A program made the position numbers and the translations under genes. From DATDOR01 sp035512695 (GTDB lineage: Bacteria > Chloroflexota > Anaerolineae > Anaerolineales > JABWBV01), in contig DATKDL010000109.1 in assembly GCA_035512695.1 (NCBI GenBank), forward strand, positions 1 through 19,063: DNA of 19,063 nucleotides, in the 5' to 3' direction. The notes under the pieces were generated by a model that was not told where the DNA came from, did no database searches, and saw nothing but the letters and a program-made list of their open reading frames with translations. Shown piece after piece: positions 1 to 7,586 of this stretch; within the stretch, counting starts at the first letter, position 1, and the number at the start of each line of letters is the position of its first letter.

Positions 1-33
1 GAATTCGCCCGGCGCCCCCGCCCCCGAATATTG
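1..33. repeat. possible partial copy of the intergenic palindrome family
   Basis: The window begins GAATTCGCC, followed by C-rich sequence with GCCCCCGCCCCCGAAT. The composition and the GAATTCGCC/CCCCCGAA pieces resemble one arm of the palindromes at 17431-17482 and 19018-19063. Only one arm is visible, so this is a weak match. Confidence 0.25.
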
Positions 34-48
34 CCCTCCTGGTGAAAA

Positions 49-2958
49 ATGGGAATCGAAGAAGACCAGGGCCCAAGGCTGTTGATCCTGGGCTCTCCGC
101 AGCTGGTCGTCAACGGGAAAACGGTCCGGCCCGATACGCGCAAGGCGCTGGCGCTGCTGACGTACCTGGGGCTCAGCGAGCAGGAATACCAGCGCGACAG
201 CCTGACCGCCCTGCTCTGGCCAGAGCTGACGCAGTCCCGCGCCCGCGCCGCGCTGCGCAGGACGCTGACCCCCCTCAACAACGCCCTCGGACCGGAAGCC
301 CTGAACGCGACCCGGGAGACGGTCGCACTGAATCCGTCGTTTTCACTCTGGGTGGACGTGTGCGCGTTCGAGCAAACAGCCGACCAGATCGCAGCGCACG
401 GACACGAACCGCGCTCGGTCTGCGACCGCTGTTTTGCGCCACTCGCAGCCGCCATCGCGCTCTACAGGGGCGATTTCCTGGAGGGATTCTCCCTGCGAGA
501 CAGCGCACCATTCGATGACTGGCAGTTCTACGAGAGCGAGCGCCTGCGGAGGCAGCTGTCCACCTTCCTCGAACTGCTCTCGGCGGGTCTGGAAAACCGC
601 GGGGAGCTGGATGCTGCCCTCCTGCACGCCAGGCGCTGGCTCTCGCTGGACAGCCTTCACGAACCGGCGCATCGCGCCATGATGCGGATCTACGCCCGCC
701 AGCGCGATCGCTCGCGCGCGTTGCGGCAGTACCGGGAATGCCTCCGGATCCTGGACCAGGAGCTCGGCGTGAGCCCGCTCGAAGAGACGACCCGCCTGTA
801 TGAGGACATCCTCGAGAACCGGTTCGAAGGGGCTGCCCCCCACCCGGCCGGACCTCTGCCGCAGGTCGAAGGTCCCCGGATTTACCCGGAGGCGACCGTC
901 CCTTTTATCGGCCGCCGGCCGGTCCTGGAACGATTGACCGCGGAATATAAGGCCGCCCAACGGTCCGGCCGGTTTGTCGTGCTCGAAGGGGAGATCGGGA
1001 TCGGAAAAACGCGCACGCTGAACGAATTTATTGGCTATGCGCAGGGGTTGGGTGCGGCGACTTTTATCGCCCAGTGCTACGAAGGCGAGAAAAACCTGGC
1101 CTACGCCCCGATCCAGTCCGCCCTGCGCACCGCCCTCAACCAGCCCGGCTCCCCAAACCTGCGCGTGCTGCTCCCCGCCGTCTGGCGAGCGGAACTCGCC
1201 CGCCTCCTGCCGGAAATCGGCCACCCTCCCACACACCTACCCGGCCTTCCGTCCGGCGAAGACCCCAACGTCGCCCAAAGCCGGTTGTTCGAAGCCGTCC
1301 GCCAGGCCCTCATCGCCAGCAGCAGCCCCGCCTCCCCGGCGCTCCTCGTCCTGGATGACCTCCAATGGGCCGATTCGGCCACCATCGATCTGCTCGCCTA
1401 CCTGATCCGCCGCCTCGACCCGCTCCACGCGGTCCTGCTCGTCTCCTGGCGAACCGAAAACATCCCGACCGACCACCCGCTCCGGCGCCTGTCCTCCGAA
1501 GGGATCCGCTCCGGCACGGGATCCGTGATCCGCCTCGATCGCATGTCGCGTGACGAGGTGGACGAACTGGCCTCCCATTTCACGAATGCATCCACCCGGG
1601 TCCGAAAAGACCTGTTCGAACGCACCGAAGGGCTGCCGTTCTACGTCGTCGAATATCTGACGGCAGGCTTCGATGCAGACCAGGCGATCCCGAGCGGGGT
1701 GCGCGAGATCCAGAAATCCCGGCTGTCCTCCCTGGAGGAAACATCCCGGCAGCTGATCGCAACGGCAGCCGTGATCGGCCGCTCCTTTGATTTCGAAACG
1801 CTCAAAATCGCCAGCGGACGCGGCGAAGAGGAAACGATCCGCGCCCTGGAAGACCTGCTTGCGCGCGGGCTCCTGATCGAAAAGGCCGGGGATGACCCCC
1901 GCCCCACCGGACCGCAGGGCCGGATCCGCCCGCGCTACGATTTCACCCACCAGACGATCCACCAGATCGTCTACGAACAGACCAGCCTCGCCCGGCGGCG
2001 GCTTCTGCACCGGCGCGTCGCGGAGGCCCTCATGGCCCCGGGGGTATCCGACCCGGACCGGGCCGGGCGCATCGCGCACCATCTCCACCTGACCGGGATG
2101 GAGCGGGAAGCGGCCGTCTATTACCGGCAGGCAGGCGACCATGCCCGTTCGGTGTTCGCAAACCAGGAGGCCCTGCAGCACTTCGAAACTGCGCTGGCGC
2201 TCGGGGCCGAAGAGCCGGACGAGATCCAGGAGGCGCTCGGCGACCTGCTGACCCTACGCGGCGAGTACCGGGCAGCCGTCCGCGCCTACGAACGCAGCGC
2301 CGCCCTCGGGCCGGCCGGCCGGCTGCCCTTCCGGGAGCGCAAGCTGGCGATCGTCCACCACCGGCGCGGCGATTACGACCTCGCCGGAAGCCACTTCCGA
2401 TCCGCCGTAGAAATGCTATCGGAGGAGCACAAAGACAGCGAGATCCACGCCCTGATCCACATCGACTGGAGCCGGACGGCTGCACAGGTCGGCGATCTCC
2501 CCGCAAGCGAAAAGCTCGCCCGCACCGGGCTGCGGTCCGCCGTTCGGACCGGAAACCGGTTGGTCGAAAGCCAGGCGCTGAACATCCTCGGGATCCTTTC
2601 CCGCAAAAAAGGCGCGGGGAAAACGGCGCGCAAACACCTGGAAAAGGCCCTGGACTCGGCCGGTGACAGCCTCCCGGCGCGCATCGCCGCGACCAATAAC
2701 CTGGCGCTGGTCCGCGCGGACGAAGGCGATTACGACGGATCGGTCCGCCTGACCCACGCCGCACTGGCGGACTGCATCCGGCTCGGCGACCGCCACCGCG
2801 AGGCCGCCCTCCGCAACCACCTGGCGGACCGCCTGCATGCCACCGGGGACCAGGCAGCCGCGATGGAGCAGCTCAAGCTGGCCGTCGAAATCTTCGCCGA
2901 AATCGGTACCGACGCCGGGGATCTGCAGCCTGAGATTTGGAAGCTGACGGAGTGGTAA
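49..2958 (+). CDS. BTAD/SARP-type AAA ATPase transcriptional regulator with TPR tail
   Basis: A 969-residue cytoplasmic regulator. Residues about 8-90 look like the winged-helix DNA-binding fold that precedes BTAD domains in SARP/AfsR-type regulators. Residues about 95-260 match the bacterial transcriptional activation domain, with the YRGDFLEGF and LHEPAHRAMMRIYA stretches typical of it. A STAND/AAA-type NTPase module follows, with Walker A GEIGIGKT (K320, T321) and Walker B LLVLDDLQWAD (D436, D437). The last 300 residues or so are helical repeats of TPR type, which usually bind a ligand or partner. Known members switch on nearby biosynthetic or stress genes when the NTPase module is activated; the target here is unknown. 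The start has only a weak GGTGA upstream and the promoter may lie outside the window. It is a lone gene, convergent with the M23 lipoprotein gene. The family call is secure; the regulated function is not. Confidence 0.9.
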   Translation: MGIEEDQGPRLLILGSPQLVVNGKTVRPDTRKALALLTYLGLSEQEYQRDSLTALLWPELTQSRARAALRRTLTPLNNALGPEALNATRETVALNPSFSLWVDVCAFEQTADQIAAHGHEPRSVCDRCFAPLAAAIALYRGDFLEGFSLRDSAPFDDWQFYESERLRRQLSTFLELLSAGLENRGELDAALLHARRWLSLDSLHEPAHRAMMRIYARQRDRSRALRQYRECLRILDQELGVSPLEETTRLYEDILENRFEGAAPHPAGPLPQVEGPRIYPEATVPFIGRRPVLERLTAEYKAAQRSGRFVVLEGEIGIGKTRTLNEFIGYAQGLGAATFIAQCYEGEKNLAYAPIQSALRTALNQPGSPNLRVLLPAVWRAELARLLPEIGHPPTHLPGLPSGEDPNVAQSRLFEAVRQALIASSSPASPALLVLDDLQWADSATIDLLAYLIRRLDPLHAVLLVSWRTENIPTDHPLRRLSSEGIRSGTGSVIRLDRMSRDEVDELASHFTNASTRVRKDLFERTEGLPFYVVEYLTAGFDADQAIPSGVREIQKSRLSSLEETSRQLIATAAVIGRSFDFETLKIASGRGEEETIRALEDLLARGLLIEKAGDDPRPTGPQGRIRPRYDFTHQTIHQIVYEQTSLARRRLLHRRVAEALMAPGVSDPDRAGRIAHHLHLTGMEREAAVYYRQAGDHARSVFANQEALQHFETALALGAEEPDEIQEALGDLLTLRGEYRAAVRAYERSAALGPAGRLPFRERKLAIVHHRRGDYDLAGSHFRSAVEMLSEEHKDSEIHALIHIDWSRTAAQVGDLPASEKLARTGLRSAVRTGNRLVESQALNILGILSRKKGAGKTARKHLEKALDSAGDSLPARIAATNNLALVRADEGDYDGSVRLTHAALADCIRLGDRHREAALRNHLADRLHATGDQAAAMEQLKLAVEIFAEIGTDAGDLQPEIWKLTEW

Positions 2959-2967
2959 AGAAAAGAT

Positions 2968-3039
2968 GAATGGGTGAATGGGTGAATGGGCGAATGGGCG
3001 AAAAAGCTTTTCTTCGCCCATTCACCCATTCGCCCATTC
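2968..3039. terminator. long hairpin built from GAATGGGY octamers, between convergent genes
   Basis: Four tandem octamers GAATGGGT, GAATGGGT, GAATGGGC, GAATGGGC occupy 2968-2999, and the complementary pattern occupies 3013-3039. Positions 2976-3002 pair with 3013-3039 over 27 bp; the two arms differ only where T and C alternate, which keeps G-U pairing possible. The loop is about 10 bases and includes AAGCTT. It lies between two converging stop codons, and the minus-strand transcript continues into a T-rich run (complement of 2959-2967), so a terminator at least for the M23 gene is likely. Confidence 0.7.
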
Positions 3040-3048
3040 GTCTTTCCC

Positions 3049-3915
3049 TCACCACTCCGCCAGGTCCAGGATCGTCAGCGGGTCCACCGGGCGGAAAAGG
3101 CCGCCCACGCGCCAGGCGCAGTAGGAATCCATTTCGGCCGGTGTCGCGGCGGCGCTGTAGTGGCTCATTCCCGGAAATACCGCGCCGGATGGGCCGATCC
3201 GGACTTCGAGGTGCAGGTGTGGGTTGAGGGCGTTCCCGCTGTCGCCGACCAGGCCAAGTGGGCTGCCGCAGGAGACGGATTCACCGATTGCGAGCGTTGG
3301 CGGGTCTTGCAGATGCGCATAGAGCAGGTAGAGCGAGCGGCGCTGCGGGTCGGTCGCGATTTCCGTTTCGCCGGGGCAGGTCAGCGTCGAGTGGATCGGG
3401 ATATCCCCGCCCGGCGCCGGTAGATCCAGGTCTGCGCCGGCCAGGTCCTCGAGCGGGGTCTCCAGCATGACGGCGTTGCCGTACGGGAACCGGTTTGGGA
3501 CGATCAGCGCCACGGTCCCCCCCAGGGCCGCCTGGACCACGGCGCCTCCCACCGCGACCCGCGTGCCGGAAAGGAATTGGGCCAGGTCGATCCCCTGGTG
3601 CGGGTCGTCCGATCCGAACGGCGGCGGGAAATACGGGTTGGTGATGACGTCCTCCAGACCGGATCGGGTGAGCCCGGCCAGCGGGGAGCAGACGGTCAGC
3701 ACACCCGACGGCGAGTCGATTTCGGCTATCGGGGGGACGGTGGGCGATGGGGGCGCTTCCGTCGGAGTCGGCAGGGGGGGCGAGGTCCGGGTCGGGACCG
3801 GCGCGGTCGCGGTCGGCGCGAATGGCGATGCCGGCGTTTCCGAACCGATGCTCGCCGGTTCGCAGCCGGTTAACAGGAGTAAGAGCAGAAGAGAACGTGT
3901 CCAGGTTTTCATCAT
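3049..3915 (-). CDS. M23-family (LytM-type) peptidase-like lipoprotein
   Basis: A 288-residue exported protein. It opens with a short basic stretch, a run of seven leucines and the lipobox LLTGC (lipidated Cys18), so it should be anchored on the outer face of the membrane. A Pro/Thr/Ser-rich linker (about residues 25-60) separates it from a beta-rich C-terminal domain with the M23 signatures HQGID (HxxxD), YAHLQD and HLHLEVR (HxH). These are the zinc ligands and catalytic histidine of LytM-type endopeptidases, so murein cross-link hydrolysis or binding is the expected role. The frame stays open upstream to 4488, but that part lies antisense to the next gene; the ATG codons at 3915 and 3912 sit directly before the signal peptide. 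No good Shine-Dalgarno is seen, and a strong hairpin lies 10 bases upstream of the start. Confidence 0.85.
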   Translation of the reverse strand: MMKTWTRSLLLLLLLTGCEPASIGSETPASPFAPTATAPVPTRTSPPLPTPTEAPPSPTVPPIAEIDSPSGVLTVCSPLAGLTRSGLEDVITNPYFPPPFGSDDPHQGIDLAQFLSGTRVAVGGAVVQAALGGTVALIVPNRFPYGNAVMLETPLEDLAGADLDLPAPGGDIPIHSTLTCPGETEIATDPQRRSLYLLYAHLQDPPTLAIGESVSCGSPLGLVGDSGNALNPHLHLEVRIGPSGAVFPGMSHYSAAATPAEMDSYCAWRVGGLFRPVDPLTILDLAEW

Positions 3916-3924
3916 TTGCCACGT

Positions 3925-3973
3925 CGAAATTGGGGAGGGGCGGCAGCCTCCCTGCCGCCCCTCCCCAATTTCG
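3925..3973. repeat. 22-bp perfect palindrome in a divergent intergenic region
   Basis: Arms 3925-3946 and 3952-3973 are exact reverse complements around a 5-base loop. The arm begins CGAAATTGGGGAGGGGCGGC, resembling the cores at 17431-17482 and 19018-19063. It sits between the divergent M23 and response-regulator genes, immediately upstream of the M23 start, so it would fold in that gene's 5' leader. It has no T-run and serves no obvious gene end; I class it as a dispersed palindromic element. Confidence 0.75.
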
Positions 3974-4008
3974 CCACATCCAATCTCGGATAGACCCTCA
4001 ACTCCCCT

Positions 4009-4014
4009 TATAAT
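4009..4014 (+). promoter_or_regulatory. perfect -10 box 6 bases before an ATG: probable leaderless promoter
   Basis: A consensus TATAAT ends 6 bases before the ATG at 4021, which puts the expected transcription start on or next to the A of the start codon. No Shine-Dalgarno precedes that ATG, which fits leaderless translation. No convincing -35 hexamer is visible. The surrounding TTATAATAA also reads TTATTATAA on the other strand, so it might serve the divergent M23 gene as well. Confidence 0.6.
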
Positions 4015-4020
4015 AACCCA

Positions 4021-5682
4021 ATGGCAAAACCCATCATTTTGACCGTCGACGACGAACCGCAGGTTTTGGCCGCAATCAATCGCGACCTCCGAGGGCATTT
4101 CCAGGGAGCGTACCGCATCGTGCGGGCCGGCTCCGGTCAGGAAGCGCTCGAGACGCTCAGGCAGTTGAAAGAACGCAACGAACAGGTGGCCCTGCTGGTC
4201 TCGGACCAGCGCATGCCCGGGATGAGCGGCACCGATTTCCTGGACCAGGCGCGCAAGCTCTACCCGGAGGCGCGCAAAGTGCTCCTCACGGCGTATGCGG
4301 ATACCGAAGCTGCGATCCAGAGCATCAATACCATCGGGCTGGACCACTATCTGATGAAACCGTGGGACCCGCCGGAAGAGAAGCTGTTCCCGATCCTGGA
4401 CGACCTGATCGAGGACTGGTTTGCAACCGTCCCCGTCCCGTACGACGGGATCCGCGTCGCCGGCACGCTCTGGTCGGCCACCAGCCATAACGTGAAGGAT
4501 TTTCTGGCCCGTAACCGGATCCCATACCAGTGGCTGGACGTCGAACTGGACACGGAAACCCTGGCGCTGACCGAGGCCATCAACCGGGATCGGCCCGGTC
4601 TCCCGGTCATCTTTTTTCCCGATGGAGAGACGCTGGTCAACCCGGAAAACATCGACCTGGCCCGCAAGGTCGGCCTGCAGACCGAGGCGAGTCTGCCGAT
4701 GTACGACCTGATCATCGCCGGCGGCGGCCCCGCCGGGCTGGGCGCGGCCGTGTACGGAGCTTCGGAAGGTCTCAAGACCCTGATGATCGAGAAAGAAGCG
4801 ACCGGCGGGCAGGCCGGGACCAGCTCGCGCATCGAAAACTATCTCGGGTTCCCGAAGGGGCTCAGCGGCTCAGACCTGGCCCACCGGGCAACGACGCAGG
4901 CCATTCGGCTGGGAGCCGAGATTCTGACCGCACAGGAGGTCGTCGGGGTACGGGCAGAGGACCCCTACCGGTACGTCCGGCTGCAGAACGGAAACGAGAT
5001 CGGCTGCAAGTCGCTCGTCGTTGCAACCGGGGTCACGGTTAAAGAACTCTCGGCGCCGGGCGTCAAGGGTTTGACCGGCGCCGGGGTTTATTACGGCGCC
5101 ACCCTGACCGAGGCAGCCAATTTCAAAGACCGCCCGATGTTCGTCGTCGGAGGCGCCAATTCGGCCGGGCAGGGAGCCATGCACTTTTCCCGGTTCGGGA
5201 GCATGGTGACGATGCTGGTGCGGTCCGCCTCGCTGGAGACCGGGATGTCGCAATACCTGGTCGACCAGATCGCAGCCACGCCGAATATCCGCGTCCTGAA
5301 CCGCAAAGAGGTGGTCGAGGTGCACGGGTCGGATCGGCTGGAGGGGATCACGTACCAGGATGCGGACACGGGTGAAACGGTCACCGAGGATGCCGCCGCG
5401 CTGTTCATTTTCATCGGCGCCGTGGCGCACGCCGAATTCCTGTCCGGGGTCGTCGAGCTCAACCAGGCCGGGTTTGTCCTGACCGGGCCGGAATTGATCC
5501 GGAACGGGAAGAAGCCAAAAGGATGGACTCGCAAGCGCGATCCCTTCCTGCTGGAGACCAGCGTCCCGGGCATCTTCGCAGCCGGAGATATCCGCGCCGA
5601 CGCCACGAGGCGGGTTGCCAATGCGGTCGGAGAGGGCGCCATCTGCGTCCGGTTCGTCCACCAGTATCTGAAAGAGATCTGA
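4021..5682 (+). CDS. response regulator fused to glutaredoxin-like and thioredoxin-reductase-like domains, CxxC absent
   Basis: A 553-residue cytoplasmic fusion. Residues 1-125 form an intact receiver domain: acidic pocket D10/D11, phosphoacceptor D62 in SDQRMPGMSG, T90 and K113. Residues about 142-215 resemble a glutaredoxin/thioredoxin-fold segment (FLARNRIPYQWLDVE) with no cysteine pair. Residues 228-553 are a thioredoxin-reductase-type FAD/NAD(P)H protein, with the FAD loop GGGPAG (234-239), GGQAG and ENYLGFP, an NAD(P)-site VVGGANSAGQGA, and the closing IFAAGDIR. The usual CATC active site should fall near 359-362, but GATL is there instead, so it cannot work as an ordinary thioredoxin reductase. 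Similar REC/TrxR-like fusions are known from databases; their substrate is not established as far as I know. The stop is 4 bases before the kinase ATG, so the two genes are surely co-expressed. Translation probably starts leaderless. Confidence 0.9.
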   Translation: MAKPIILTVDDEPQVLAAINRDLRGHFQGAYRIVRAGSGQEALETLRQLKERNEQVALLVSDQRMPGMSGTDFLDQARKLYPEARKVLLTAYADTEAAIQSINTIGLDHYLMKPWDPPEEKLFPILDDLIEDWFATVPVPYDGIRVAGTLWSATSHNVKDFLARNRIPYQWLDVELDTETLALTEAINRDRPGLPVIFFPDGETLVNPENIDLARKVGLQTEASLPMYDLIIAGGGPAGLGAAVYGASEGLKTLMIEKEATGGQAGTSSRIENYLGFPKGLSGSDLAHRATTQAIRLGAEILTAQEVVGVRAEDPYRYVRLQNGNEIGCKSLVVATGVTVKELSAPGVKGLTGAGVYYGATLTEAANFKDRPMFVVGGANSAGQGAMHFSRFGSMVTMLVRSASLETGMSQYLVDQIAATPNIRVLNRKEVVEVHGSDRLEGITYQDADTGETVTEDAAALFIFIGAVAHAEFLSGVVELNQAGFVLTGPELIRNGKKPKGWTRKRDPFLLETSVPGIFAAGDIRADATRRVANAVGEGAICVRFVHQYLKEI

Positions 5683-5686
5683 GGCG

Positions 5687-7543
5687 ATGGCCGAAACGTA
5701 CAGCTTTCTAAAAAAAGTCCCGCTGTTTGAGAGTCTTCCGGAGGATGATTTCGAACGGCTCTGCGAAATGGTCGAGCAGGAGCGGTTCAATCCGGGGGAT
5801 CTGCTGTTCAATGAGGGCGATGCAGGCGACCGGGCCTACGTCATCGAGGAGGGCTCGGTCGAGATCATCAAGCAGTCGAGCGGGCGGGAGGTGCTGCTCG
5901 CCATCCGGGACGTCGGAGAGGTGATCGGCGAGATGTCCCTGATCGAGGATGTGCCGCGCAACGCATCCGTGCGGGCGCGCACCGACGTGGTGACTCTCGC
6001 GATCGATAAAGCCCATTTCAACCACCTGCTGGACATCAGCCCGACCGCTGCCCGGGCGATGCTGGCGACCGTCACCGCCCGGCTGCGGGCAACGAACTCA
6101 CTGACCCAGCAGAGCGAGAAGATGGCGCAGCTCGGCACCCTGACCGCCGGTGTCGCCCACGAACTGAACAATCCCGCAGCCGCCGTGAAGCGCGGCGCCG
6201 GCCAGCTCAAAGAAGCGGTCGATGCGTTCCAGGCGGCGACCACGGCTTTGAATGCCCTATCGTTCAACCCCGGGCAGGTCGCAGCGCTCTCCGAGCTTTC
6301 CCGGGAGGCTGTCGAAGGTTCGGCAAAACCGCAGGAACTCGACTCCCTCGCCCGCAGCGACCGGGAAACGGAGCTCGAAGATTGGCTGGACGGGCACGGG
6401 ATCGCCAGGGCCTGGGAGCTCGCACCCACCCTGGTCGATCTTGATTTCAGCTTCGAGAAACTCGAAGAACTCGGAAATGCGTTTCAAGCCGATGCGCTCC
6501 CGGCCGTCATCGAATGGCTCGGGCAAACCTACACGGTCTACAACCTGCTCCACGAAATCGACCAGGGCGCCGGGCGGATCTCGGAAATCGTCAAAGCGCT
6601 CAAATCCTACTCGTATCTCGACCAGGCCCCGGTGCAAACCGTCGATATTCACGAAGGCCTGGAAAACACCCTCGTCATCCTGCGCAGCAAGCTAAAAAAG
6701 GGGATCAGCGTCCGGCGCGAATTTGCCGAGTTCCTGCCGAAGATCCAGGCTTACGGGAGCGAGTTGAACCAGGTCTGGACGAACCTGATCGACAATGCCG
6801 TGGACGCCCTCGAGGGCGTCCCGGATCCGGTGATCACGATCCGGACGGCCTGGGAAGGCGATTTCATCACGGTGGAAATTTCGGACAACGGGTCCGGGAT
6901 ACCCGGCGTCATACAAAAAAAGATCTTCGATCCGTTCTTCACCACCAAGCCGCCCGGAAAGGGCACCGGTCTGGGTCTAAACATCAGCTACAACATCGTC
7001 ATCCAGAAGCACCGCGGCGACATCCGGGTCTATTCAAAACCCGGGTTGACGACCTTCTCCGTCATCCTGCCGATCGGGTTCGAGTTTTCCCAGGGCGCCT
7101 CGCCACCGCCGGTGGAAGGCTACGCCAAGATGAGCGACGACCAGGTTCGGGATATCCTCGAAAATTCAAAAACCATCGCCGTCGTCGGGCTGTCGCGGCA
7201 GGAGCACCGGCCCGGTTTTTCGGTGCCGCGGTATCTGCAGCAGCAGGGCTATCGCATCATCCCCGTCAACCCGCGCATCGACACGATCCTGGGTGAAAAA
7301 TCCTATCCGGACCTGCGGTCCGTCCCCGAGCCGATCGATATCGTCCAGATCTTCCGACCCGGCGAAGAAGCGCCCGGGATCGTCGAGGATGCGATCGCGG
7401 TCGGCGCAAAGACGATCTGGATGCAGGAGGGGGTGGTCAGCAACACCGCCTCGGAGCGCGCCCGCGAGGCCGGCCTCGACGTCGTGATGGACACGTGCAT
7501 GCGGGTGGCGCACAAGCGGCTTATCCAGCCATTGAAAAAATGA
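5687..7543 (+). CDS. hybrid sensor: cNMP-binding domain, histidine kinase and CoA-binding domain
   Basis: A 618-residue cytoplasmic protein with no membrane segment. Residues about 8-125 are a CRP/PKA-type cyclic-nucleotide-binding domain, with the phosphate-binding cassette GEMSLIEDVPRNAS including the conserved Arg. The H-box GVAHELNNP gives phosphorylated H158. An unusually long helical stretch separates it from the N-box NLIDNAVDAL (N366, N370), then G1 DNGSGIPG (D400), the F-box DPFFTTKPPGKG and a GTGLGLN G2 box. Residues 482-618 are a complete CoA_binding (YccU-like) Rossmann domain, with KTIAVVGLS, GYRIIPVNP and GVVSNTASERA. There is no stop or frame break at the junction; the domain begins with its own Met482. 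It follows the REC-flavoprotein by 4 bases and is its natural kinase. The signals sensed (nucleotide, CoA or a redox state) are inferred. The stop codon lies in a terminator stem. Confidence 0.9.
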   Translation: MAETYSFLKKVPLFESLPEDDFERLCEMVEQERFNPGDLLFNEGDAGDRAYVIEEGSVEIIKQSSGREVLLAIRDVGEVIGEMSLIEDVPRNASVRARTDVVTLAIDKAHFNHLLDISPTAARAMLATVTARLRATNSLTQQSEKMAQLGTLTAGVAHELNNPAAAVKRGAGQLKEAVDAFQAATTALNALSFNPGQVAALSELSREAVEGSAKPQELDSLARSDRETELEDWLDGHGIARAWELAPTLVDLDFSFEKLEELGNAFQADALPAVIEWLGQTYTVYNLLHEIDQGAGRISEIVKALKSYSYLDQAPVQTVDIHEGLENTLVILRSKLKKGISVRREFAEFLPKIQAYGSELNQVWTNLIDNAVDALEGVPDPVITIRTAWEGDFITVEISDNGSGIPGVIQKKIFDPFFTTKPPGKGTGLGLNISYNIVIQKHRGDIRVYSKPGLTTFSVILPIGFEFSQGASPPPVEGYAKMSDDQVRDILENSKTIAVVGLSRQEHRPGFSVPRYLQQQGYRIIPVNPRIDTILGEKSYPDLRSVPEPIDIVQIFRPGEEAPGIVEDAIAVGAKTIWMQEGVVSNTASERAREAGLDVVMDTCMRVAHKRLIQPLKK

Positions 7544-7586
7544 ACGGCGGTCCAGGGCTCCGCCCTGGACCGCCGTTCATTTTTTC
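7534..7586. terminator. bidirectional intrinsic terminator containing both stop codons
   Basis: Arms 7534-7558 and 7562-7586 are exact reverse complements (25 bp) with a 3-base loop. Each arm ends in a six-base A or T run, so each strand gives a GC-rich stem followed by U residues. The TGA of the kinase (7541-7543) lies in the left arm and the TGA of the convergent OsmC gene (7585-7587) overlaps the end of the right arm. Confidence 0.92.

Noticed and set aside
343..2181. Two long open frames on the minus strand inside the BTAD/AAA gene (343-1236 and 1237-2181)
   Set aside because: They are antisense to a gene with clear domains. GC-rich codon bias leaves long open shadow frames; the translations show no recognisable motif.
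2968..3039. CRISPR-like array
   Set aside because: The repeated unit is an 8-base tandem with no spacers, and the two sides are complementary, so it is a hairpin.
3916..4488. Upstream extension of the M23 lipoprotein frame
   Set aside because: It is antisense to the response regulator domain, crosses the intergenic palindrome, and would bury the lipoprotein signal peptide in the middle of the protein.
7089..7135. A missed stop or frameshift joining a separate CoA-binding gene to the kinase
   Set aside because: The frame is continuous, codon use does not change, and no separate ribosome site is seen before Met482. A sequencing error cannot be excluded but nothing points to one.
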